Of a DNA stretch of 32,535 nt, positions 1 to 6,615 are shown piece by piece. Numbering within the stretch: the stretch's first letter is position 1; every line of letters starts with the position of its first letter. This stretch comes from Actinomycetota bacterium (lineage in GTDB: Bacteria > Actinomycetota > Actinomycetes > S36-B12): contig JAUXRN010000051.1 in the NCBI GenBank assembly GCA_030681835.1, forward strand, positions 1-32,535, read 5' to 3'. Below the pieces are notes generated by a model. That model was not told the origin of the DNA. It made no database searches and worked only from the letters and a program-made list of their open reading frames with translations. A program made the position numbers and the translations under genes.

Positions 1-620
1 CGCTGGCCGGGCCGGGCGGGCACACGGCCAGGCCCGAGCTGACGGTCGACCTCGTGCGCTGGATGGGTCGCCTGTGCGACAGGCTCGGAGCGACGGTGCA
101 CGAGGCCACGAGCGGCGCCGCGCTGCTCGTGTTCGGTGCCGCCCTCTCCGGGGACGCCCCCAACGTCATACCGGCGACCGCGCGGCTGCGCGGCTCGCTG
201 CGCACCCCGGAGCGGACGACCTGGGAATCCGCGGAACGGTTGGTCCGCACCGCGATCGAGACGGTCCTGGGCGCGGGCGACGCCGGGTCCGCGCCGGAAT
301 GGTCGCTGCGGTACCTGCGCGGGATGCCGCCGGTCATCAACCACCCCGACACGACAGCACTGGTCCGCGAGGCGGTCGCGAGCCTGCTCGGATCGGCCGC
401 GATCGTCCCCACCCAGCGCTCGATGGGCGGTGACTCCTTCGCCTGGTACGCCGACATCGTGCCCGGCACCTACATCAGGCTCGGGACCCACGACCCGGCC
501 TCGCCGTACGGCCCTCGGGACCTGCACTCGGCCGACTTCGACGTGGACGAGCGCGCCATCGGCATCGGCGCCGCGGTGCTTGCTGCCTGCGCGGTCCGCG
601 CGCTGGCCCCGGCTACCTGA
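1..620 (+). CDS. M20 family amidohydrolase/peptidase, 5'-truncated by window edge
   Basis: The reading frame is open from base 3 and runs off the left edge, so only about 206 C-terminal residues are visible. M20D enzymes are metal-dependent hydrolases that cleave amide bonds of N-acyl amino acids (hippurate, indole-acetyl amino acids). The visible part begins at the dimerisation-domain motif GPGGHTARPE, followed by APNVIPATARLRGSLRT, the usual M20D beta-strand pair. Near the end is MGGDSFAWY followed by PGTYIRLGT, the family's C-terminal metal-site block (usually GGEDFA; here GGDSFA, so the usual Glu-Asp is Asp-Ser). The upstream metal ligands are outside the window. The gene converges on the next gene with 4 bases between the stops. 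The family is well supported; the exact substrate is not known. Confidence 0.85.
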   Translation, partial: LAGPGGHTARPELTVDLVRWMGRLCDRLGATVHEATSGAALLVFGAALSGDAPNVIPATARLRGSLRTPERTTWESAERLVRTAIETVLGAGDAGSAPEWSLRYLRGMPPVINHPDTTALVREAVASLLGSAAIVPTQRSMGGDSFAWYADIVPGTYIRLGTHDPASPYGPRDLHSADFDVDERAIGIGAAVLAACAVRALAPAT

Positions 621-624
621 CCGG

Positions 625-1275
625 CTACCTGACCACCTGCAGGGCCAGCCTGGCCGCGGGACCCGAGGAGTACGAGAACACCTGGCCCCGGCTCGTGCTG
701 AGCCGGCGCCACTGGCCACTTGTTGCCGCCGCGATCCGGGATGAGTCGGCCGGCAGCATGCCGAGCTGCCGGGCAGCGTGGAGCGCGCGGATCGGCAGGC
801 CGCCGAAGCCGGGCCGGCTCCAGATCTCCTCGGCGACCTCCTGCTGCTCGCGCGGTGCCGAGCCCGCTGCCCGCCCGGAGAACTCACGGGTGGCGGCCTG
901 CACGAGGGGGACCAGGTCACCCGCCACGGCGGTGATCGGCAGTTGCCAGCCGTCGGCGGGCGGCAGGTGGTTCAGCGAGGGCGCGGGTGCCGGGGGGATC
1001 GTCGCCTTCGCGAGCCGGTCCAGGCCGAGATCCTCAGGGTGGTCACGCAAGGCGTCGGCCAGACCGGCCAGCATCACAGTCACGTCGACGGGGCGATCGA
1101 CGCCGTCGGCCGGCACGGCCACGAACACGAGGACGCCGAGCGGCGGAGCGGTGAAGACTCCCAGCGCATTGGGGGTGGAGACCACCCGCCCCGGCAGGGT
1201 TGCGTCCCACCTCAGCTGGCGGCGGCAGAAGGCCTCGAGCGCACGGGCATCAGCGTCGGCCAGCCAGATGGTCAT
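625..1275 (-). CDS. Conserved-looking protein of unknown function, coupled to thioesterase
   Basis: A 216-residue protein that I do not recognise as a characterised family. It has no signal peptide and no membrane segment. It looks like a soluble alpha/beta protein, with a hydrophobic stretch (GVLVFVAVP) near residue 50 and a basic C-terminal part with a WRRLSTSRGQVFSYSSG segment. The ATG overlaps the stop of the upstream thioesterase gene as ATGA (1272-1275), so translation is probably coupled and the gene is the last of the ssb/ettA-side minus-strand cluster. Its place directly after a hotdog thioesterase suggests a shared transcript but gives no function. Confidence 0.75.
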   Translation of the reverse strand: MTIWLADADARALEAFCRRQLRWDATLPGRVVSTPNALGVFTAPPLGVLVFVAVPADGVDRPVDVTVMLAGLADALRDHPEDLGLDRLAKATIPPAPAPSLNHLPPADGWQLPITAVAGDLVPLVQAATREFSGRAAGSAPREQQEVAEEIWSRPGFGGLPIRALHAARQLGMLPADSSRIAAATSGQWRRLSTSRGQVFSYSSGPAARLALQVVR

Positions 1276-1667
1276 TGACCGATTGTCAGCGGCTCCAGCA
1301 CGGCCCGCAACTCGTCGTGGATCCGGATGGGCTTCGTCGTGACTGGATCGACCACGGCGCAGACGGTGCTCGCCTCGGCCGCAACGTCGCCGTGCTCGTC
1401 GATGATGCGGTATCTAACCGTATAGGACGAATTGCGAAGCCCCTCGATCCACGTCTCCACGATGAGCGGCTCGGCAGACAGATACAGGGGCTTGCGATGC
1501 ACGATCTCCTGCTTGACGACCACCTGCGCGAAGTCCTCGGCCTTGACTAGCCCGATGTCGCGGAGCAGCCCGATGCGGGCCTCCTGGAGGTAGTCGAAGT
1601 AGACGACGTTGTTGATGTGGCCAAGCGTGTCGAGATCCGTGAAACGCCGGAACACCGCGATGCGCAC
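1272..1667 (-). CDS. Acyl-CoA thioesterase, 4HBT hotdog family
   Basis: About 131 residues, the normal size for a single-hotdog thioesterase, which hydrolyses acyl-CoA thioesters in the cytoplasm. The N-terminus carries the 4-hydroxybenzoyl-CoA thioesterase signature: RRFTDLDTLGHINNVVYFDY, where the Asp of DLDTLGH is the expected catalytic residue and GHINN caps the long helix. A longer frame extends upstream inside ettA, but the conserved domain begins right after the GTG at 1667. That GTG lies five bases after the ettA stop and has a GAGGGG purine run about ten bases upstream, so I chose it. It overlaps the next gene by four bases (ATGA). The substrate is unknown; aliphatic or aromatic acyl-CoA are both possible. 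Confidence 0.88.
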   Translation of the reverse strand: MRIAVFRRFTDLDTLGHINNVVYFDYLQEARIGLLRDIGLVKAEDFAQVVVKQEIVHRKPLYLSAEPLIVETWIEGLRNSSYTVRYRIIDEHGDVAAEASTVCAVVDPVTTKPIRIHDELRAVLEPLTIGQ

Positions 1668-1672
1668 CGGGC

Positions 1673-3370
1673 CTAGCCCCTCGTGAGCTTGCGGTAGGTG
1701 GCCCGGTGCGGTCGCGCCGCGTCGGCACCGAGCCGCTCGACCTTGTTCTTCTCGTACGACTCGAAGTTGCCCTCGAACCAGAACCACTGCGAGTCGCCCT
1801 CGTAGGCGAGGATGTGCGTCGCGATGCGGTCGAGGAACCACCGGTCGTGCGACGTGATCACGGCGCAGCCGGGGAACTCCAGCAACGCGTTCTCAAGCGA
1901 CCCCAGGGTCTCCACGTCGTGGTCGTTCGTGGGTTCGTCGAGCAGCAGCAGGTTGCGGCCCTTCTTCAAGGTCATGGCGAGGTTGAGCCGGTTGCGCTCG
2001 CCTCCCGACAGCACCTTCGCCTGCTTCTGCTGGTCCGGTCCCTTGAATCCGAAGACCGACACGTAGGCGCGCGACGGCATCTCCACGTTGCCGACCTTGA
2101 TCCAGTCGAGGCCGTCGGAGACGACCTCCCACACGTTCTTGGCCGGGTCGAGGCCGCTGCGCGACTGGTCGACGTACGACAGGGTGACGGTCTCGCCGAC
2201 TTGGATGTCGCCGGATGTGGGCAGGTCGTCCTTGTCGTCCGAACCGCCGTTGGCCGCGGCCACGATCATCTTGAACAGCGTGGTCTTGCCTACTCCGTTG
2301 GGGCCGATGACGCCGACGATGCCGTTGCGCGGCAGCGAGAAGCTGAGGTCGTCGATGAGCAGCCGGTCCCCGAAGGCCTTGGTCAGGTGGTGCGCCTCCA
2401 CGACGAGGCTGCCCAGCCTCGGCCCCGGCGGGATCTGGATCTCCTCCATGTCGAGCTTGCGCGTCTTGTCGGCCTCGGCGGCCATCTCCTCGTAGCGGTC
2501 CAGGCGGGCCCGGCTCTTCGTCTGGCGCGCGCGGGCGGACGATCGCACCCATTCCAGCTCGTCGCTCAGGCGCTTCTTCAGCTTGGCGTCCTTCTGCCCC
2601 TCGACCTTCAGCCGCGAGGCCTTCGTCTCCAGGTACTTGGAGTAGTTGCCCTCGTAGGGGTACGTGCGGCCACGGTCGAGCTCGAGGATCCACTGGGCGA
2701 CGTTGTCGAGGAAGTAGCGGTCATGGGTGATCGCGACGACGGTGCCCGGGTACTTCTCCAGGTGCTGCTCGAGCCACTGGACGCTCTCGGCGTCGAGGTG
2801 GTTCGTGGGCTCGTCGAGCAGGAGCAGGTCCGGCTGCTGCAGCAGGAGCTTGCACAAGGCCACCCGGCGCTTCTCGCCACCGGACAGCACGGCGACGTCG
2901 GCATCGCCAGCGGGGCAGCGCAGGGCATCCATGGCCTGCTCGAGCTGGGCGTCGAGGTCCCAGGCGTTGCGGTGGTCGATGTCCTCCTGGAGGCGGCCCA
3001 TCTCCGAGAGGAGCGAGTCGTAGTCGGCCGCCGGGTCGGCGAGCTCGATCGAGATCTCGTTGAACCGGTCGATCATGGCCTTGGTCCCGGCGACGCCTTC
3101 CTCGACGTTCTCCAGCACGGACTTGGACTCGTCGAGCCTGGGCTCCTGCATCAGGATGCCCACGGTGAAGCCCTCGTGGAGCTGGGCCTCGCCATTGGAC
3201 AGCTCGTCGATGCCCGCCATGACCTTCAGCAGGCTCGACTTGCCGGCGCCATTGGGCCCCACCACACCGATCTTCGCTCCCGGGAGGAACGACAGGGTGA
3301 CGTCGTCGAGGACCACCTTGTCGCCGTGCGCCTTGCGGGCCTTGCGAAGGGTGTAGATGAACTCAGCCAT
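1673..3370 (-). CDS. ettA: Energy-dependent translational throttle protein EttA (ABC-F ATPase)
   Basis: 565 residues, matching EttA (about 555-560). ABC-F proteins are soluble twin ATPases that bind the ribosomal E site; EttA gates the first elongation steps according to ATP/ADP level. Domain 1 has Walker A GPNGAGKS (residues 38-45), signature LSGGEKRR and Walker B LLLLDEPTNHLD. A long charged linker (about 240-310, the P-site tRNA interaction region, rich in Lys/Arg/Glu) follows. Domain 2 has GPNGVGKTT, LSGGERNR and DEPTNDHD, where most EttA proteins read DEPTNDLD. The C-terminus CAVITSHDRWFLDRIATHIL is typical of EttA. There are no membrane segments. The gene sits 27 bases after ssb and 5 before the thioesterase gene. 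Confidence 0.96.
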   Translation of the reverse strand: MAEFIYTLRKARKAHGDKVVLDDVTLSFLPGAKIGVVGPNGAGKSSLLKVMAGIDELSNGEAQLHEGFTVGILMQEPRLDESKSVLENVEEGVAGTKAMIDRFNEISIELADPAADYDSLLSEMGRLQEDIDHRNAWDLDAQLEQAMDALRCPAGDADVAVLSGGEKRRVALCKLLLQQPDLLLLDEPTNHLDAESVQWLEQHLEKYPGTVVAITHDRYFLDNVAQWILELDRGRTYPYEGNYSKYLETKASRLKVEGQKDAKLKKRLSDELEWVRSSARARQTKSRARLDRYEEMAAEADKTRKLDMEEIQIPPGPRLGSLVVEAHHLTKAFGDRLLIDDLSFSLPRNGIVGVIGPNGVGKTTLFKMIVAAANGGSDDKDDLPTSGDIQVGETVTLSYVDQSRSGLDPAKNVWEVVSDGLDWIKVGNVEMPSRAYVSVFGFKGPDQQKQAKVLSGGERNRLNLAMTLKKGRNLLLLDEPTNDHDVETLGSLENALLEFPGCAVITSHDRWFLDRIATHILAYEGDSQWFWFEGNFESYEKNKVERLGADAARPHRATYRKLTRG

Positions 3371-3378
3371 GAGGCAGG

Positions 3379-3384
3379 AGCCTA
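3379..3384 (-). promoter_or_regulatory. Putative -10 hexamer TAGGCT for ettA
   Basis: TAGGCT on the minus strand lies 8 bases before the ettA ATG, within the short ssb-ettA gap. This fits the TANNNT pattern seen before many genes in this window and would give a leaderless or nearly leaderless transcript. There is no clear Shine-Dalgarno sequence at this start, which supports the idea. Confidence 0.45.
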
Positions 3385-3397
3385 ATGGGCTCCAGGA

Positions 3398-3898
3398 TCA
3401 GGCGGCCGGCGTGTCCGCCGATCCCCCGAGGATCTCGCCCGTCTCGAGGTCGACGACGTCGGCATCCAGACCCGCCGCCACCATGGCGTCTGCCATCGCC
3501 CGTCGCTCGCTCTCGACCACGGCCTCGCGCTTGACCCGCGTGAAGACCGCGACGCCGCGAGCCAGGTCGCATCCGACCGAGGCGGCCTCGATGTCGAGGT
3601 AGCGGACGACGTGGCTGGACTCCCCGCACGCGCGCGCGACCTCCCGGCTACGCAGCCGCCCGGTCACGACGACCGGCATGCCCTTGGAGAGTGACTGCAC
3701 GACGTTGTGGGCGAGCCCGCGCCAGCAGGAGACGCTGAAGTAGTGCGTGTCCCCGTCGACCCAGCGCTCGGCGGACCGGTCGAACCTGCGGGTGCCGCCG
3801 GCAACCCGGAACGAGGCGACTGGCTCGCCGGACTTGGTGAAGCGCAACTCGACGTCGTTGACGACGTTGCCGATGACCGTGATGGTGATGTCGTTCAT
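3398..3898 (-). CDS. ssb: Single-stranded DNA-binding protein, secondary type
   Basis: 166 residues. The N-terminal 110 residues form the SSB OB fold: MNDITITVIGNVVNDVELRF, then GEPVASFRVA, then DTHYFSVSCWRGLAHNV and GMPVVVTGRLRSREV, all in the family order. SSB coats single-stranded DNA during replication and repair. The C-terminal part does not end in the acidic tip (DDDIPF-like) that recruits partners; it ends GGSADTPAA, as in secondary actinobacterial SSBs outside the rpsF-ssb-rpsR operon. The ATG at 3898 has a strong ribosome site AGAGGAG six bases upstream. The frame extends further upstream but without homology. It is divergent from the MFS gene across about 147 bases and precedes ettA on the same strand. 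Confidence 0.9.
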   Translation of the reverse strand: MNDITITVIGNVVNDVELRFTKSGEPVASFRVAGGTRRFDRSAERWVDGDTHYFSVSCWRGLAHNVVQSLSKGMPVVVTGRLRSREVARACGESSHVVRYLDIEAASVGCDLARGVAVFTRVKREAVVESERRAMADAMVAAGLDADVVDLETGEILGGSADTPAA

Positions 3899-4032
3899 GG
3901 CTGCTCCTCTCGGTGCCGGGCTGTCCAGGCACTGGCCCAGCGTCGTCGGCGCGCTCGCGTGCCCGTCCTGGCGAAGTGCGGCTTGTGGATGCCGGTCCTT
4001 CCCGAACGATCCTGTGCAGGACGGCCCAGCCC

Positions 4033-4038
4033 TACGCT
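4033..4038 (+). promoter_or_regulatory. Putative -10 hexamer TACGCT, leaderless start of the MFS gene
   Basis: TACGCT is followed by a 7-base spacer and the ATG at 4046, which places the expected transcription start on the start codon. No Shine-Dalgarno sequence precedes this ATG. Confidence 0.5.
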
Positions 4039-4045
4039 CGCGCTC

Positions 4046-5332
4046 ATGACGGGCCAACTCGGCGTGCGGACCCACGGCCGGATCCACCGCGCCTGGTACG
4101 TGGCCGCCGTCATCTTCCTGGTCCTGCTGGCCTCTGCCGCGTTCCGTTCGTCTTTCGGCGTGATGATCGTGCCGATCGAGGACGAGTTCGGCTGGAGCCG
4201 CGCCGCCACGAGCCTCGCGGTCTCGGTGAACCTGGTCCTCTACGGCGTGACCGCGCCCTTCGCCGCCGCCCTCATGGAGCGGTTCGGAGTGCGGCGGATC
4301 GTCGCGGGAGCCCTGGCACTGATCGCCGCGGGCACGGCCCTCACCTCGGTGATGACCGCGTCCTGGCACCTCGTCATCCTCTGGGGACTGCTGGTCGGCC
4401 TCGGCGCGGGCTCGACCGCCCTCGTCCTAGGCGCCCTCATCGCCAACCGGTGGTTCGCCACCCGTCGCGGGCTGGTGCTCGGCATCCTCGGCACCGCCTT
4501 CGCCACCGGCCAGCTTGCCTTCCTGCCGGCGATCAGCCGCGCCATCGAGTCCTTCGGCTGGCGGTCTGCATCGCTGGGGATCGCGGCTCTGTGCGTGGCC
4601 ACCATCCCGTTGGTCCTGATCGTCGTGCGCGACCGCCCGTCCGACGTCGGGCTGCGCCCCTATGGCGCGACCGGCGAGCCCACGTCGGAGGAGCGGGCGA
4701 GCAACACGACCGGCAGCGGCTGGCGAGCCGCCACCACGGCGATCACGGCCCTGCGTGCGGCCGCCCGCACCCGGGCGTTCTGGCTCCTGGCCGGCACGTT
4801 CTTCATCTGCGGCTGGACCACGAACGGCATCATCAGCACGCACTTCGTCCCGGCCATGCACGACCACGGCATGGGCCCGACGACGGCCGCGGGACTGCTC
4901 GCCGTCGTCGGCATCTTCGACATCGTCGGCACCATCGGCTCGGGCTGGCTGACCGACCGGTTCAACCCCCGGCTGCTCCTGTTCGCCTACTACGGGCTCC
5001 GCGGCGTTGCCCTGATCGCCCTGCCCGTCATCATCGGCCCGCATGTCGAGCCGCCGCTCATCGTGGTCATGATCCTGTTCGGCCTGGACTGGGTCGCCAC
5101 CGTGCCTCCCACGGCCACCCTGTGCCGGCAGATCTACGGGTCGGAGGCCGGCGCCATCGTCTTCGGCTGGGTCTTCGCCGCCCACATGGTCGGGGCTGCC
5201 GTCGCCGCCACCGCATCGGGAGCGCTCCGTGCAGCGACCGGTGACTACGTCAGTGCGTGGCTGCTCGCAGGTGCGCTGGCGTTGCTCGCGGGAGTCGCGT
5301 GCCTGGCGATCCCCCGGCCGGCCACCCGGTAG
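4046..5332 (+). CDS. MFS transporter, monocarboxylate/OFA-like
   Basis: 428 residues with twelve predicted membrane segments in two sets of six, separated by a polar loop near residues 205-235. The major facilitator fold moves small solutes across the inner membrane by proton or substrate exchange. RWFATRRGLVLGILGTAF in the fourth/fifth segment region and the N-terminal FRSSFGVMIVPIEDEFGWSRA are typical of the monocarboxylate/oxalate-formate (MCT/OFA) branch. LTDRFNPR in the second half is the repeat of the loop 2-3 motif. The frame is open upstream to 3707, but homology starts after the ATG at 4046, which also has a suitable -10 hexamer. Convergent with the next gene; a GC hairpin covers the stop. 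Substrate unknown. Confidence 0.88.
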   Translation: MTGQLGVRTHGRIHRAWYVAAVIFLVLLASAAFRSSFGVMIVPIEDEFGWSRAATSLAVSVNLVLYGVTAPFAAALMERFGVRRIVAGALALIAAGTALTSVMTASWHLVILWGLLVGLGAGSTALVLGALIANRWFATRRGLVLGILGTAFATGQLAFLPAISRAIESFGWRSASLGIAALCVATIPLVLIVVRDRPSDVGLRPYGATGEPTSEERASNTTGSGWRAATTAITALRAAARTRAFWLLAGTFFICGWTTNGIISTHFVPAMHDHGMGPTTAAGLLAVVGIFDIVGTIGSGWLTDRFNPRLLLFAYYGLRGVALIALPVIIGPHVEPPLIVVMILFGLDWVATVPPTATLCRQIYGSEAGAIVFGWVFAAHMVGAAVAATASGALRAATGDYVSAWLLAGALALLAGVACLAIPRPATR

Positions 5333-5338
5333 CCGGCC
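5316..5338. terminator. GC-rich hairpin between convergent genes
   Basis: GGCCGGC (5316-5322) and GCCGGCC (5332-5338) form a perfect 7-base-pair stem with a 9-base loop across the MFS stop codon. There is no T-tract on either side, as is common for actinobacterial terminators. It could serve both convergent genes. Confidence 0.45.
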
Positions 5339-5350
5339 CAAGTAGCCGCA

Positions 5351-6313
5351 CTACGGACGGAACTCCACGCGGTCCCCGCCGCGCTCCTTGGCGTAGGACG
5401 CCGCCGCCTCGGCCCGGCCGTACGCCGCCTCGACTGAGGCGTCCTGCATGGGGTACGACGTCGTCACGCCGATGCTCACGGTGAGGGTCTTGGCCCGCTG
5501 TTGCTGGCTCTCGCGCAGCTTGCTCCTGATCGCCTCGCCGACATGGACCGCGCCTTCGCGATCGGTGTCGACGAGGATGACGATCATCTCGTCGCCGCCC
5601 CATCGCGCCACCAGGTCCGTCGAACGGACGAAGCCCTGGATCTTGCTCGCCAGTTCCGCTAGCGCCTCATCGCCGGCCGCCCGCCACCACTCCTCGTTGA
5701 ACGCGCGGAAGTTGTCTATGTCGACCATGAGGATCGAGCAAGGCAGGCCGTTGCGACGCGACCGCTGCAGTTCCCGCTTCAGGAACTCGTAGGCGAAGCG
5801 ACGGTCGGCCAGGTTGGTGAGTGGGTCCTTCGTCGTGTCTTTCGCCAGCCGCGTCGTCAACTGCTCGATGTCGTGGTCACGCGCGAGGAGGGCCTGCCTG
5901 GCGAGCTCGACGGTGTCCGCCAGGTCGACGAGCTCGTATGCCCGGCGCGGATCGGGGGCAGGTGGGTTCCCCGGGAACACCGTCACCGCGTGCAGCTGGG
6001 CGTTCAGCCGCGGGATGGGGCGGACCGCCCAGCGGTAGATGAGCCAGGGCGCGAGCACCAGCAGGAGGACGAGCAGGCCGAGGACCCCGATGAGGATCTC
6101 GGTCAGCCGGTCGACGACATCGTCAACGGGGATGACGACGAAGCCGGCCACCGGGGCACCCCACGGCAGCTCGACGAGCGTGTCGATGCGCAGATCGCTG
6201 AGGACAACCTGAGCTGCCGGCCGGTACAGGATGCCGACGGCCAGGCCCAGTGCCACGATGCCTAGAACCGCGAGGATGCCGAAGACGAAGATGAGGACGC
6301 CGCGAATGCTCAC
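5351..6313 (-). CDS. Membrane GGDEF-domain protein with a variant active site (GGDEM)
   Basis: 320 residues. Two membrane segments (about 5-27 and 78-100) flank a roughly 50-residue extracytoplasmic loop, followed by a short linker and a C-terminal GGDEF domain (about 165-320). Diguanylate cyclases join two GTP into cyclic di-GMP. Here the signature reads RWGGDEM (Phe replaced by Met). The substrate block reads DIDNFRAFNEEWWRAAGD, where the usual GH pair is WR. The inhibitory site RSTD sits five residues before GGDEM. Activity is therefore uncertain; it may be a weak cyclase or a GTP/c-di-GMP sensor. The GTG at 6313 is preferred over 6319 because AGGAGG lies 7 bases upstream. Faces the MFS gene with 18 bases between. 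Confidence 0.85.
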   Translation of the reverse strand: MSIRGVLIFVFGILAVLGIVALGLAVGILYRPAAQVVLSDLRIDTLVELPWGAPVAGFVVIPVDDVVDRLTEILIGVLGLLVLLLVLAPWLIYRWAVRPIPRLNAQLHAVTVFPGNPPAPDPRRAYELVDLADTVELARQALLARDHDIEQLTTRLAKDTTKDPLTNLADRRFAYEFLKRELQRSRRNGLPCSILMVDIDNFRAFNEEWWRAAGDEALAELASKIQGFVRSTDLVARWGGDEMIVILVDTDREGAVHVGEAIRSKLRESQQQRAKTLTVSIGVTTSYPMQDASVEAAYGRAEAAASYAKERGGDRVEFRP

Positions 6314-6367
6314 CGCCACGCCTCCTCGGTCCAGTCCCCGTTCCGGTGCTCCATGCGGCCGCAACCC

Positions 6368-6373
6368 ACCCTA
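6368..6373 (-). promoter_or_regulatory. Possible -10 hexamer TAGGGT for the GGDEM gene
   Basis: TAGGGT on the minus strand lies about 55 bases before the start at 6313, leaving room for a leader that carries the AGGAGG ribosome site. On the plus strand the overlapping bases read TATCCT and could drive tRNA-Arg 64 bases downstream. Both are weak predictions. Confidence 0.3.
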
Positions 6374-6440
6374 TCCTCGCAACTGCTCGGGACCCGGCTT
6401 CACGCCGCGAAGCCGTTCATGCGAGACACTGGGACATCGC

Positions 6441-6513
6441 GCGCCCGTAGCTCAATGGATAGAGCGACCGGCTTCTACCCGGTTGGCTGGGGGTTCAAGT
6501 CCCTCCGGGCGCA
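6441..6513 (+). tRNA. tRNA-Arg(TCT)
   Basis: 73 bases fold as a cloverleaf: acceptor GCGCCCG/CGGGCGC, D stem GCTC/GAGC, anticodon stem ACCGG/CCGGT with loop CTTCTAC, and a T arm with GTTCAAGT. The anticodon TCT reads AGA (Arg). The discriminator is A and CCA is not encoded. Confidence 0.95.
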
Positions 6514-6515
6514 CT

Positions 6516-6535
6516 CACGATCGGGCCCGTTCGTG
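6516..6535 (+). terminator. Near-perfect palindrome just after tRNA-Arg
   Basis: CACGATCGGG and CCCGTTCGTG are inverted copies with one mismatch, starting three bases after the tRNA. This could be the tRNA terminator; it has no T-tract. Confidence 0.4.
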
Positions 6536-6580
6536 GCTTCCCGCCTCACGAATTCACCGCCTTGCCCCTGCGCGCCATAC

Positions 6581-6596
6581 GGGGCGCACGCGCCCC
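6581..6596 (+). terminator. GC hairpin upstream of the RCC1-protein gene
   Basis: GGGGCG (6581-6586), loop CACG and CGCCCC (6591-6596) form a strong short hairpin eight bases before the -10 hexamer of the next gene. It may end read-through from the tRNA side. Confidence 0.35.
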
Positions 6597-6603
6597 CCGT
6601 CGT

Positions 6604-6609
6604 TAGCCT
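6604..6609 (+). promoter_or_regulatory. Putative -10 hexamer TAGCCT, leaderless start of the RCC1-protein gene
   Basis: TAGCCT plus a 6-base spacer leads straight to the GTG at 6616. The GAGAGG in the spacer touches the GTG and is too close to serve as a ribosome site. Confidence 0.5.
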
Positions 6610-6615
6610 GAGAGG

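Noticed and set aside
1706-3385. 559-codon open frame on the plus strand
   Set aside because: It is the antisense shadow of ettA; long open frames opposite genes are expected at this GC content, and the translation shows no family motifs.
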